From positions 1 through 41,222 of the forward strand of contig JABWCH010000014.1 in NCBI GenBank assembly GCA_013359215.1: a stretch of DNA of 41,222 nucleotides, in the 5' to 3' direction. The notes below the pieces were generated by a model that saw nothing but the letters and a program-made list of their open reading frames with translations, made no database searches and had not been told where the DNA came from. Position numbers and translations under genes: made by a program. This stretch comes from Candidatus Brocadiia bacterium (lineage in GTDB: Bacteria > Planctomycetota > Uabimicrobiia > Uabimicrobiales > JABWCH01). Numbering within the stretch: position 1 is the stretch's first letter; each line of letters begins with the position of its first letter. Of the stretch, positions 31,284 to 41,092 are shown piece by piece.

Positions 31284-33983
31284 TTAACAGCTATGTATGA
31301 CTGAAATAATTTTTTCCAATACTACAATAATTTCGTTTGCCTTTGGGCGTTGGGGCTGGTCAGGGTTTTGTTTGTCCCAGGTCAGCGAATTTTTCATAAG
31401 CTGGATAAAATTTTCTGCTAGATCTTCCAGTCTATGATCCTGTGATTCTCTTTTGATATTCCTTAATAAATTTTTCATATTATCACTTATCTGATCCATT
31501 TTTTTCCCTAAATTATTTATCTGAGAATTAGGATTTGTCTTGCATAGCTCTGTAAACTTAGGAGAGAATTTTTCCAGAAAAGAATCGCAAAATTTGGCTT
31601 TGAAATTTTGTAAATGTGCAAAATCAGCCTTACATTCAAGGATTTTATTCTTGTTCGAAAAGGGCAGAGTTCTACTATTGCTAAATAGTAAATACGCTAC
31701 TATTCCCCATGACCATATATCGCTTGCTGTTGTAGCACTTGCCATGCCATTATCAATAATTTCAGGAGAAATATATTGAATGACTTCGCTCATAAAACCT
31801 ACATTAGGCTCCATCATAGTTAATCCATCATTGTCTTCAAATTTGCAAAGAGAAAAATCTCCAAGCTTGATTTGCCCATTCACTCCTAAAAAAATGCTAA
31901 AGTGGTTAATATTGCGATGGACAATACCTTGAACATGAAGAGAATTGAGTGCTTTGGCTAAATCTAGTAGAATGATTATACTTTGGGTCATGGTTAGCTC
32001 TGTCTGTGAATCCAATATTTGCGCCAGCGCGATTCCAGGAAAATAGTTTGTAGTTAAAAGAGCATACTGTTTGTCTCTTGTGCTTCTTTCTCCTGATGCA
32101 CAAACAGAAATAAAATAAGAGCTAGGATAGTCTCGTAAAATTCCATACCCTCTCTTAATTCGCTCTAACATCAAACCCCATTGGTTATTCGTAAAACCGC
32201 TAGGTCTTGGACATAAATATAAAACATGCACTCTACCACGAGAAAAATGGTAATAAAATTTTACAAAAACAGTCCCATAAATATATGCGATTTTATCGTA
32301 TAGATTAGGATTGAGTTGAGGTCTGTTTCTTGTATCCCTATTATCTTTTAGTATACATTTTTGGCAACATGGTTTCAAGCACTGTCTTTTTTCTCCATAT
32401 AAAAAGACGTGGACTCCCCATTCCAAATGTTCTAATTGCCATCTTTTCCCGCATTTATAGCATACAATTTCCTTTTTCTGATCTTGGATTAAGCAATTTA
32501 AAACCAAATCGCGAATTTTTTCACTGTTTCTTTTACGATGATCGTTGTCTTTGATTAGGTTTGCAAAAAAAGCTTCTATATTGAAACTTTTAAATTCTGA
32601 ATCTTGCGTTGGCAGCCAGTCAATTTTAACTGGCTCTTTGATAGATGTAATGACAGTCATTTCATCACTCAGCTCTTGTAATGCTGCACGACCTTTTCTT
32701 TCTCTCCATTTTGATCTAAGCAATTTCCCTTTATCTATATCCTCCTGAACATAAATGCTGGCTTCCCCATCTAATGTGTCTACAGTAATTTTTTTAATTT
32801 GGCTTTCTGCGCTAGAGTTATTTATTAAATTTTGAATTCGTGTGATTAAATGAAGATAATTTTGACGTTGTGGATACATTTCTAATTGATAATAAAACTT
32901 AAATTCTTCATAAAGTTCTGCAGCAGAAGGACGGTTTCTTGGATCATAGTTTACACAATATAAAACTAATTCTTTGATATCCTGGCTACAGTTACAAGGA
33001 AAAGAAATGTTTTTAAGAATAAAATTTTCCTCTAGCTGTTCTCCAGAGAGCAATTCACAGCACAAAACACCAAGATTCCAAATATCAATAGCTTCGCTCA
33101 ACTCACTTCCTGGCGGCTTTTGTATCTCAGGAGCCAGGTAAGGTGGAATGCCTCGTTTGGGAGACAAGTAATATTTGCTCTTTCCCTCATGATTTGTAGC
33201 TAAATTATCAATATCTATTTTTTTGCTCATACCAAAATCAATTACACTTGCTTTTTTTGTTCCTAAAATATCAATGATAATATTTCGTGGATGAATGTCT
33301 AAATGAAGAAACTTATGAAGATGGATGGTTTTGATTGCTTCGGTAACTTGTTTCAATATTTTGATTTTTTCAGAAAAGCTACAGTTTTTGATTTTATCAA
33401 AACACTTGTCTAATGTAACACCAGGAATGTATTCTAATTGAATAATCACATCTATTTTATCATCCATTTTGTCATAAATTCTCGGAATGTTGTCATGAAA
33501 AATTTTTCCTATCTCTTTTTCTCTTTTGGCGGCTGTTGCTACGTCTAAAGATACCAGCTTTAAAATGCCAGACACACGGGACCGCTCCATCAATTTAAGG
33601 CATACAAATCTGGCATTCTTTTTTTCAAAAGCCAAAAAAACGTAGGCAGACACTCCACTACCAACCAAGCCACAAAGCTCAATATCGAACTCTTTTTTTT
33701 CTTCAAATTCTTCGGATTCTTCAAATTCTTCAAATTCTACAGAATCTTTTGGTTTTTCCTTTATTTCCTTGCTGCTTACAATATAGCCTTGCAACTTTTC
33801 TAGTTTATCTTTTGGTATACTTTCTATTGGTAATAAATATGGGCTGTATTGTTCGCAATATTGATCAATTTTGTTTACTATTTCCTCTAATCTTTCTTTT
33901 GTTTCGTCACTACAGCCTTGATTTTTAATAAATTTTTTCCACTCTTCAAAATTTACTCTTTTGTTTTTGTTTATAAAATCCAC
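31284..33983 (-). CDS. Tandem kinase-pseudokinase protein with a zinc-type Cys cluster
   Basis: In the 899-residue protein an acidic stretch (82-100) precedes kinase domain 1. That domain has GLVGSGVSAYVF, K130, HLDIHPRN (D229, N234), DFG (249-251) and APE (284-286), so it is probably active. Residues ~380-600 are a linker with a Cys cluster: C508, C511 and C535, C539, C540, C543. Domain 2 is a pseudokinase, with HRNINH (catalytic Asp to Asn at 691) and DFS in place of DFG (709-711), while the ISPE motif and DIWSWG are kept. The GTG start at 33983 has TTAGGAG upstream, and the gene lies 9 bases after the 1,106-residue kinase gene, so the two form an operon. It would act in the cytosol; substrates are unknown. 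Confidence 0.85.
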   Translation of the reverse strand: MDFINKNKRVNFEEWKKFIKNQGCSDETKERLEEIVNKIDQYCEQYSPYLLPIESIPKDKLEKLQGYIVSSKEIKEKPKDSVEFEEFEESEEFEEKKEFDIELCGLVGSGVSAYVFLAFEKKNARFVCLKLMERSRVSGILKLVSLDVATAAKREKEIGKIFHDNIPRIYDKMDDKIDVIIQLEYIPGVTLDKCFDKIKNCSFSEKIKILKQVTEAIKTIHLHKFLHLDIHPRNIIIDILGTKKASVIDFGMSKKIDIDNLATNHEGKSKYYLSPKRGIPPYLAPEIQKPPGSELSEAIDIWNLGVLCCELLSGEQLEENFILKNISFPCNCSQDIKELVLYCVNYDPRNRPSAAELYEEFKFYYQLEMYPQRQNYLHLITRIQNLINNSSAESQIKKITVDTLDGEASIYVQEDIDKGKLLRSKWRERKGRAALQELSDEMTVITSIKEPVKIDWLPTQDSEFKSFNIEAFFANLIKDNDHRKRNSEKIRDLVLNCLIQDQKKEIVCYKCGKRWQLEHLEWGVHVFLYGEKRQCLKPCCQKCILKDNRDTRNRPQLNPNLYDKIAYIYGTVFVKFYYHFSRGRVHVLYLCPRPSGFTNNQWGLMLERIKRGYGILRDYPSSYFISVCASGERSTRDKQYALLTTNYFPGIALAQILDSQTELTMTQSIIILLDLAKALNSLHVQGIVHRNINHFSIFLGVNGQIKLGDFSLCKFEDNDGLTMMEPNVGFMSEVIQYISPEIIDNGMASATTASDIWSWGIVAYLLFSNSRTLPFSNKNKILECKADFAHLQNFKAKFCDSFLEKFSPKFTELCKTNPNSQINNLGKKMDQISDNMKNLLRNIKRESQDHRLEDLAENFIQLMKNSLTWDKQNPDQPQRPKANEIIVVLEKIISVIHSC

Positions 33984-33992
33984 TTTTTTCTC

Positions 33993-36900
33993 CTAATCCA
34001 GCAACTGAGTTTCTTCTCTATTTTCCATCTCTACAAACAATTCTAAAGCACTATAATATCTTTCTTCTACTTTTTTTGCTATCATTTTCATAATTTGTTG
34101 GCAGATATGCTGAGGAATAGATGGATTTATTTTACGCGGATTGGGAGTTTCTGAAACAATAATTTTTGATACTATTTCAAATACAGTATTCCCCTGAAAA
34201 GGCAACTGGCCTGTAAGCATTTGGTAATAAATAACTCCAAGAGAATAAATATCGCTTCGATGTCCCCACTGTCCATCGAATCTTTCAGGAGCCATATAAG
34301 CATAAGTGCCTATATATTCATTGGTTTTTGTAATGCCAGGGAATGTTGTAGGATAAGAAAGACCAAAGTCAATAATTTTAAGCTCAATCTTAGAGAAATC
34401 CGTTTCACTTAAATCAAAAATATCTTTTCCTTTGTCAGAAGAATAAATCATGATATTTCTAGGTGTCAGATCGCGATGGACAATTCCCATTCGCTCAAGA
34501 TACACTAGAGCAGATACAAGTTTCTTTGTTATCTGAGTAGCCAATTGACAGCAAAGATGGGGAGTTTTTATATTTATAATACTTTGGGCTAAAGACGAAT
34601 CTATCCTAAAGTTTTTCTGGTTCATTTGGATGCTTTGCAACAAACTGGGGTTCACTGACTTCGGCTGCTTTAGAATAGAGCGAAGTTTATTTCTTATAAA
34701 AAGATTTTCTAAAGTTTCACCTTCGATATATTCCAGAATGAGATATGAAAAGTATCTATATTGAACATAATCAATTGCTCTTAATATATGGGGGTCATCC
34801 AGATACAGGAGGACATTCGTTTCTGAAACAAAGCGCAAGCAATTCTCTAAAAAAACTGCCTCAGTGTATTTGGGCAGCATTTTTACTGCTACGAAAGAAT
34901 CCCCAGGAGTACAAATTGCTTTATATATTAACCCCATTCCGCCTGCCCCAATTTTTTCTTGAATTGTATATTTAACACCATCGCTTCCAGGTAGTTGTGC
35001 ACCGGGATGTATATCTTGCCTGTTGTCAGGGTCAATATCTCGGCCTTGAAAAACCGATAGCAATATTTTTGTGTTTTCCAGCTCTTCTTGGTTTTTCTTA
35101 ATCTGCTCCTCTTTTGTTTCCAAAATAGTGCGAAGGCTCTGAATTTGTTTATAGTTTTCTTCTAAAGCTTTTTCTAATTTTTCATATTCTATATGATTCG
35201 CTTCGCTAAATTTTAATTCTGTTTCAAATGTGGAAATTTTTTCCTGATATTCTTTTATTCTTTTTTCCATACTGCAAAAAATATTGGAGAGGCTGTGGTG
35301 TTCTGCGATAAGTTTTTCGTATTCTTTTCCCTTTTCTTTTAGGGTACAAAGCTCTCTTTCCAAAAAATCATTCTTTGACTTTAGTTGCCGAAATTCGCTA
35401 ACCCATCGGTTCTCTGCCTCCCGACGCTCTTCTTGAATTTTTTTTGTGATTTCCTGCACAAGAAGAGTAATTTTTGGCTGTGGAGATTGCAATCCAGCAA
35501 AAGGCATTTTTTTCACATCTCGAAGTAAATTTAGATAATTTTGATTCTGAATCAATGCATCCAGGTCTCTTTTTACCTCTGCAATACTTTGGTAGCGTTT
35601 TTTCTTATCTATATGCAAACATTTTTCAATAATCTTGCTAGTTTCTATCAATAAAGGATGCAAATCTATTAATTCCAATCTTTCGATTAGAGAGAGCATC
35701 TTTTCTCTGGATGGAAGCTTATCGATTTTAAGATCTTCTTTCAACTTTGTATAATCTTCCATAAAAGTATTATCAGCATTATGGAATGACTCTAACCTTT
35801 GTATAAAAACTAAAAGCTTTTCTTTGCTTGGAAACTGATTGTTTTGCAATCCTTCTTTGATGCTTTGATATTTGTTACTTAAGGCTAAATTACCTTGATT
35901 GTTGTCTATTGATTCTAGCCTTTTAACAATAATACTAAATAGATTTTTTTTCTTATATTTATCTACATCTTTCCTAAGTTCTTCTTTAAGCTTTTGGTAC
36001 ATTTCCAAAATTGTATATATAGGTTTTTGTGCATTAGCATATTTTTCATAGATAGTAAAAAAACCATCATTGAAAAAATTATCGTCTTTTAGCTGATCTT
36101 CCAGCATATTGTAGTTATAAGGAGGAAATAAAAGGAGACATGCATAAAAAACAGCACCAAAGGAATATATATCTCCTTGATAGTCAAAAATACTTTTTTC
36201 CTTGAAAAACTCAGGAGGCATATATTTTAAAGTTTTTGCAGGCAATCTTCTTCGCAAAGAACCGAATGTAAGCGATTGCGGTTGGTATTCTTCTTCTTGA
36301 ATATCATAAACATCAAATAAAAGCTTTGAATATCCAAAGCCAACAAGATGTAGAGTGCTATTGTTTTCTCCTAGAATAATATTAGAAGGCTCAATACCTC
36401 TGTGCAAAGTTTTATTAGTATGAAGATATTCTAGAATTTCTGCAAGCTTTTTCATTGATTCCAAAGTTTCCAAAAAACCGAAGGATTTAAGATAAGCTTT
36501 ATTCGGGTCTAGGGTCTGCATTAAAGTGCGTCCCTGGATGTATTCCATAATCACAAAAGGAACGCGAGGGGCAACGGCATCTGTTGGCACTTGGGGGATT
36601 ATGCGGGGAATTCCAGGATGGCCGTTGAGTAATTTCATTGCCTGGCTCATTCTTTGGCAAATATCTATATAACTAGCCCCTCGACTGTTTACCCAGATAG
36701 ACTGGCATGGCCCCTTAATAATTACTTCAATTCCTTTAATTTTATTATGTTCCGCTTTAAATAATGTATACAATCCTCCCTCACTTACAGGGAAAGACTG
36801 TAAAATTTTATAATCTTTTAGTAAATTATTATATAAAAGTTCATCATCTGTAAAAAAACAAGTGACATTTTCTGGCTGAAATTCAACCATAGGGTTAGAA

Positions 36901-37313
36901 TCATAAGATATTAGTATTTTCTCAAATTCACATTCTATTTCGTTAATATCCCCCGCTTTCTGGAAAGATTTAAGTTTATTAATGGGAAAAATAATATCTT
37001 TGCTACAAGAAGTAGTAAATTCAATAGGATTATCTTCCGAATTGGTTTGTCGATAAATAATTTTAACATTTTCTGGCGATTCAGTATGATTCATGATTCC
37101 TAGTTCATTTTCCTGGCTGATCTGAAAGGAAGCTATCAATAACTGCTTGCCAATTTTTGGATCATTAAGACTAAAAACAATATCATTTCTTCTTATAGCT
37201 GTTGTTTTATTCAAAGTTATTTCTAGTATTCTATTACTCTCTAAAACAATATTTTCTATAGTCTTTTGCTGTTGGCTGGATTGTTCATACTTCAAATTGA
37301 AAGTAATGCGCAT
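33993..37313 (-). CDS. Tandem pseudokinase-kinase protein with central coiled coil
   Basis: In the 1,106-residue protein residues 1-160 form a beta-rich domain of unknown type. Domain 1 (~165-580) is a pseudokinase: K200 is kept, but the catalytic loop is HRGIEPSN (Asp to Gly at 306) and DFG is VGFG (325-327). Its C-lobe carries three ~40-residue repeats (residues ~440-560). A coiled coil (~615-755) follows. Domain 2 is a canonical kinase with GAGGMG (789-794), K811, HRDLTPRN (D948, N953), DFG (982-984) and APE (1008-1010), close to the PknB type. No TM helix is visible. The ATG at 37313 has AAAGAGG 7 bases upstream. It is first in a two-gene operon. Confidence 0.88.
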   Translation of the reverse strand: MRITFNLKYEQSSQQQKTIENIVLESNRILEITLNKTTAIRRNDIVFSLNDPKIGKQLLIASFQISQENELGIMNHTESPENVKIIYRQTNSEDNPIEFTTSCSKDIIFPINKLKSFQKAGDINEIECEFEKILISYDSNPMVEFQPENVTCFFTDDELLYNNLLKDYKILQSFPVSEGGLYTLFKAEHNKIKGIEVIIKGPCQSIWVNSRGASYIDICQRMSQAMKLLNGHPGIPRIIPQVPTDAVAPRVPFVIMEYIQGRTLMQTLDPNKAYLKSFGFLETLESMKKLAEILEYLHTNKTLHRGIEPSNIILGENNSTLHLVGFGYSKLLFDVYDIQEEEYQPQSLTFGSLRRRLPAKTLKYMPPEFFKEKSIFDYQGDIYSFGAVFYACLLLFPPYNYNMLEDQLKDDNFFNDGFFTIYEKYANAQKPIYTILEMYQKLKEELRKDVDKYKKKNLFSIIVKRLESIDNNQGNLALSNKYQSIKEGLQNNQFPSKEKLLVFIQRLESFHNADNTFMEDYTKLKEDLKIDKLPSREKMLSLIERLELIDLHPLLIETSKIIEKCLHIDKKKRYQSIAEVKRDLDALIQNQNYLNLLRDVKKMPFAGLQSPQPKITLLVQEITKKIQEERREAENRWVSEFRQLKSKNDFLERELCTLKEKGKEYEKLIAEHHSLSNIFCSMEKRIKEYQEKISTFETELKFSEANHIEYEKLEKALEENYKQIQSLRTILETKEEQIKKNQEELENTKILLSVFQGRDIDPDNRQDIHPGAQLPGSDGVKYTIQEKIGAGGMGLIYKAICTPGDSFVAVKMLPKYTEAVFLENCLRFVSETNVLLYLDDPHILRAIDYVQYRYFSYLILEYIEGETLENLFIRNKLRSILKQPKSVNPSLLQSIQMNQKNFRIDSSLAQSIINIKTPHLCCQLATQITKKLVSALVYLERMGIVHRDLTPRNIMIYSSDKGKDIFDLSETDFSKIELKIIDFGLSYPTTFPGITKTNEYIGTYAYMAPERFDGQWGHRSDIYSLGVIYYQMLTGQLPFQGNTVFEIVSKIIVSETPNPRKINPSIPQHICQQIMKMIAKKVEERYYSALELFVEMENREETQLLD

Positions 37314-37335
37314 ATAAAAACCTCTTTCTATAGAT

Positions 37336-37370
37336 TAATTTGACAATGTTAATTTAACATTGTCAAATTA
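37336..37370. repeat. 35-bp perfect palindrome built on TTTGACAATGTTAA
   Basis: TAATTTGACAATGTTAA is followed by a single T and then the exact reverse complement TTAACATTGTCAAATTA. It lies 23 bases upstream of the pseudokinase-kinase gene and 78 bases downstream of fadN. It could be an operator, a terminator without a U-tract, or the joined ends of a small mobile element. Confidence 0.8.
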
Positions 37371-37447
37371 GAAACAAGCTTTCAAAGAATAAGACAAATA
37401 ATAACTACGCCTATCTTTCTACAAATCTCTTAAACCTGTTGCAACGC

Positions 37448-39817
37448 CTATTTTTTTAGAATCTTTTTGATGTAATCCCTGACTTCAGATGCCATTGTGA
37501 TTTCCATGAAGCCTTCGTATTCGAGATCCAGTAATTGTTGCTCGGTTACAGGCTTTCCGAGTTTGTTGTCTTCTCCGCCACAGAGGACGCGGGCTGCCAG
37601 GATGGCGCATCTGGTGTTGTGCGCAGGGTGCATCACAGGATACCAGTCTTGCATACAGCCAAGCTCAGCGATGGTCTTGAACTTGAGAAAGCCTTCCTTG
37701 CCTGGTAGATTGAAAATGAAAGGCGATGGAGGAGTAAAGCCTTGCATGAGCATGGATTGGGCGACCTCTTTGGCTCTCTTTAAGACGTATGGCTGGCCTA
37801 GTCCCTGGGCAGGAACAATTACGTCCTGCTCGTTGAGGAATCCCATTTCTCTGGCATGATAGGCATCCCGCGATGTTTTAATCCAGGAATATCTGTTCCA
37901 GACATCCATCAAATGTTCCACCAGAACGGTAACAGTCATGTCAGACCCCCAGAGATAATAATGAAGCAGTCCTTTCTCCAAATGCCTGGCCATTCTCATG
38001 AGCCCGCCCCAGGCAGGAATCACTCCAACATTCAGCTCTGTTTGTCCCATGTTGAGATTGGCATTGGCTACCCTTCGGTTGCATGCGAGAGCCAGTTCAC
38101 TACTGCCTCCAAGACAATATCCCTGGATGGCGGCTACTGTGGGGCAGTCGGAATATTCGAGTCTTTGCATGAATTCCTGTCCATTTTTGACAAGATTGCG
38201 GATTGTTTCCTTGTCTCCTGTTTCCGAAGCTTTAAAAAGCAAAGAAAGATTAGCACCTAATCCAAAATGAGGGCCAGTGTTTCCTATTACTACTGCTGCC
38301 TGATGCTTCTCTGCCCAATCTATTGCTTTATGGCCTGCTTCTATGACACCCATATTGATGGAATTGCCTTTTGATGTAACCACGAGCAAGCTTGATGGGC
38401 CTTTGCTGTCCGAGATGTCGAGTACCATGGCATCTTCGTTGGCGAAAATCTTTTTGTCGCCTGATTTTTTAATGATCTCAGGATAGATTCCGCCTTCTAC
38501 CACAGGCATCTCTTCCATGTTTTTTTGGGCATAAGAGTAGAAAGTGTTTTTTGGCTGTCCGTAAAGACTGTCGCCCTTTTTGACGAGAGTGGTGAACCAG
38601 TCAGGCAGCATGTCACTGCATCCTGCCTCTTCCATACCCTTAACGCATCTCGATAGTCCTAAATACTGCGCTCTTTCGAAAATGCCCATCGGCCAGTTGA
38701 ACCCGTGTTTCAGGGCGATATCAATGTCGATGATTCTGTCGCAAATTTCTCCCACCATCCGCAGGCTATAAGCCAGCGTGGTAAAGAAGAAATCCCTGGC
38801 AAAGAGGGCAGCAGGGTCTGTGTATTCTGGCGAAAGTAGGATTTCCATTTTTTTCAACTCTTTGGTTTTGTCATCCATGGCTAGTTCCAAAGAAGGATGT
38901 TTGGAAAGCTGCGCTGGAATATATTCCCTTTTGTCAAAATCAAACATCATTTTTTTTCGGTTGATCATTCCCAGAAATCCTGATTCGCTCTTGCCCTTGC
39001 GTCCGATAAAGCCTTTATCCAGAAGAGTGCGAACCTGTGGAAATTGAGGATTCCACCATTCGCGGCGAGGGTCGTTCGGCGCTCTGTTGTAGACATTGGC
39101 ACTCACAGGCTCAGCCAGTTGCAAACCAACGATATCCCATGTTTTTAAAGGCTCCCAGCCTACAGTGCATAGACAGGTTCTGTCAATGTCCAGAATGTTT
39201 AGTCCCTGGGTGTTCAGCCTGAACGGCAAAAAAAGGCAGAGGCCGCCAATACGGTTGCCAACAAAATTGGGAGTGTCTTTTACTTTGATTACGGTCTTGC
39301 CAAGCATAATTTCAGCGAAGCGATAGAATGACTGAAAGATTTCAGGATCAGTTCCTTCTACAGGGCAGATTTCCAAAAGACCTAAGAACTTGACTGGATT
39401 GAAGAAATGGGATAGGCCGTAATTCTTGCGAAATTTTTCGGACTGTTTTTGCGCCATGGAATTGATTCCAATGCCCGAAGTGTTGGTCGTAACCACGCAT
39501 CCTGGCTTTTGGTAGGCGGCGATGGTCTGGTTGATTTCATCTTTCACTTTTTCATTCTCATAGACAGCCTCTACTATCCAATCCACTTCAGAAAGAAGAT
39601 GATGATTGGCAGGAACATTGTCTACAGGCGTAACCCGACGAAGCCCAGTGTAAGTGCATAAGCCATCTTTAACCGCAGAGGCAAGCGATTTCTGGGCAAC
39701 GCCTGGTAGATCGAACAGGTAAACGGTAAAGCCTTTGTCTCCTAGGTCGCACGCAATCTGTTTTCCCATAGCACCTGCGCCCAATACCGCTACTTTTTTT
39801 GGCATGAAAGCTACCAT
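37448..39817 (-). CDS. fadN: 3-hydroxyacyl-CoA dehydrogenase / enoyl-CoA hydratase fusion, FadN type
   Basis: The 789-residue bifunctional beta-oxidation enzyme has the FadN domain order: dehydrogenase first, hydratase/isomerase second, opposite to FadB. The NAD site is VAVLGAGAMGKQIACDLG, and SHFFNPVKFLGLLEI carries the catalytic His. The hydratase half has GPHFGLGANLSLL (oxyanion loop) and IQGYCLGGSSELALAC, with TELNVGVIPAWGG carrying the catalytic Glu. The ATG at 39817 is chosen because GAAGGAG lies 7 bases upstream; an extension to a TTG at 39835 is unsupported. The length equals that of Bacillus FadN. It follows the thiolase gene by 27 bases in one operon. G+C content is clearly higher than in neighbouring genes. 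Confidence 0.9.
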   Translation of the reverse strand: MVAFMPKKVAVLGAGAMGKQIACDLGDKGFTVYLFDLPGVAQKSLASAVKDGLCTYTGLRRVTPVDNVPANHHLLSEVDWIVEAVYENEKVKDEINQTIAAYQKPGCVVTTNTSGIGINSMAQKQSEKFRKNYGLSHFFNPVKFLGLLEICPVEGTDPEIFQSFYRFAEIMLGKTVIKVKDTPNFVGNRIGGLCLFLPFRLNTQGLNILDIDRTCLCTVGWEPLKTWDIVGLQLAEPVSANVYNRAPNDPRREWWNPQFPQVRTLLDKGFIGRKGKSESGFLGMINRKKMMFDFDKREYIPAQLSKHPSLELAMDDKTKELKKMEILLSPEYTDPAALFARDFFFTTLAYSLRMVGEICDRIIDIDIALKHGFNWPMGIFERAQYLGLSRCVKGMEEAGCSDMLPDWFTTLVKKGDSLYGQPKNTFYSYAQKNMEEMPVVEGGIYPEIIKKSGDKKIFANEDAMVLDISDSKGPSSLLVVTSKGNSINMGVIEAGHKAIDWAEKHQAAVVIGNTGPHFGLGANLSLLFKASETGDKETIRNLVKNGQEFMQRLEYSDCPTVAAIQGYCLGGSSELALACNRRVANANLNMGQTELNVGVIPAWGGLMRMARHLEKGLLHYYLWGSDMTVTVLVEHLMDVWNRYSWIKTSRDAYHAREMGFLNEQDVIVPAQGLGQPYVLKRAKEVAQSMLMQGFTPPSPFIFNLPGKEGFLKFKTIAELGCMQDWYPVMHPAHNTRCAILAARVLCGGEDNKLGKPVTEQQLLDLEYEGFMEITMASEVRDYIKKILKK

Positions 39818-39844
39818 AGGTTTTCTCCTTCGCAACTGTCTTGG

Positions 39845-41092
39845 TTAAAGAATTTTGTTTTCAAATCCAACACCTCCGCCCTGGCCTTCCCCAACGCACG
39901 CGCCAGCATAACCGTATTGTTCTTTGAACCTGGCCAAAAGATGGAGCAGTGTCACGGCGAGACGCACTCCTGTAGCACCAAGGGGATGACCAATAGGAGT
40001 AGTAGCTCCGCCAGCCACATTGATGAATGTGTCAGGAATATTGTATTTTTTCATCAATGCCAGCGGCACAGAGGCAAAAGCTGTGTTGAGTTCCAATTTC
40101 TTATATTTTTCCAAAAATTTTTCAACCAGAAATTGGTTGCCATGGAAATAACCAGTCAGCTTCAGGTAGTTTTCAAAGGCTGCGATCAAACCTTCGCCCA
40201 TGAATTTAGGATCTACAGTGCCGATAGCACCGCCAACCAGCCTGGCCATTGGTGTCCATCCATACTTTTCCAATGCAGCACTATTGCACAAAATGATGGT
40301 AGCCGAACCATCCGACATCTGGCTGCTTGTGAACTGGTTCAACTTTCCGCCTTTTCGGTGCGAGCGGAAAAAATACTTCTTTTTAGCCGCAATGATTTCT
40401 TCGGTCAGTTCCTCTGGCAAAGCATCCTGGTCAATGGTTTTGCCATTCACTTCAACAGGCACGATTTCATCTTTGAACCAGCCTTCCTGACAGGCTTTGC
40501 GCATGCGGCGGTTTTCGAGAATAGCCAGTCTGTTGCATTCTTCTTCGCTGATGTTGAAACGATCTGCTGTCATCTCTGCTGTGTAGCCCATTGCCATAGC
40601 TTCGATGCCTAGCATTTCCATCGCATCACCAGAGTAATCTCGTTCGAAGATTTTATTTAGCCTGCACTCGGACATTTTTTCCGAGCCAACTACGGCAATA
40701 ACAACAGGTTGTTTCGAATCATAAACAATGCCTCCGCTTATCATGTTGGCAGCATCCATAATTCCTCTTAAACCTGACATGCAGAGTTGGTTGACAAGAT
40801 TGCCCCAGGCTTTGTTCCATCCCAATTTATTGGCGATAGTTCTGCCTGTAAAATTCTGTGCGCCTGTTGGGTTGGCACAGGTTAGGATAACACCTGTCAT
40901 CATGTCGGGATTGAAGCCTGCAAGCTTTTTGGCTACGCCTGCTGCGCACTGGGATGCCAGCTCTAAGGGCGAGAGGTTGTGGTAAACGCCTTCTTGAAAA
41001 CCAAACCCCTTTTCTGGATCTGGCATGCGAGAGCAAGACTGGATTGCCAGACGGCCTGCGCCACCTTTAGGGACAAAAACTTCTAGGGACAT
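39845..41092 (-). CDS. fadA: Acetyl-CoA acyltransferase (thiolase)
   Basis: The 415-residue thiolase cleaves 3-ketoacyl-CoA, the last beta-oxidation step after the FadN-type protein. The nucleophile is in NQLCMSGLRG (C104). The catalytic His is in GGATTPIGHPLGATG and the second Cys in CVGEGQGGG, where E replaces the more usual G of CxGGG. The N-terminus is unusual in starting MSLEVFVPKGGAGR before the fold. AAGGAG lies 8 bases before the ATG. It is the first gene of the operon. Preference for long- or short-chain substrates cannot be told from sequence alone. Confidence 0.9.
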   Translation of the reverse strand: MSLEVFVPKGGAGRLAIQSCSRMPDPEKGFGFQEGVYHNLSPLELASQCAAGVAKKLAGFNPDMMTGVILTCANPTGAQNFTGRTIANKLGWNKAWGNLVNQLCMSGLRGIMDAANMISGGIVYDSKQPVVIAVVGSEKMSECRLNKIFERDYSGDAMEMLGIEAMAMGYTAEMTADRFNISEEECNRLAILENRRMRKACQEGWFKDEIVPVEVNGKTIDQDALPEELTEEIIAAKKKYFFRSHRKGGKLNQFTSSQMSDGSATIILCNSAALEKYGWTPMARLVGGAIGTVDPKFMGEGLIAAFENYLKLTGYFHGNQFLVEKFLEKYKKLELNTAFASVPLALMKKYNIPDTFINVAGGATTPIGHPLGATGVRLAVTLLHLLARFKEQYGYAGACVGEGQGGGVGFENKIL

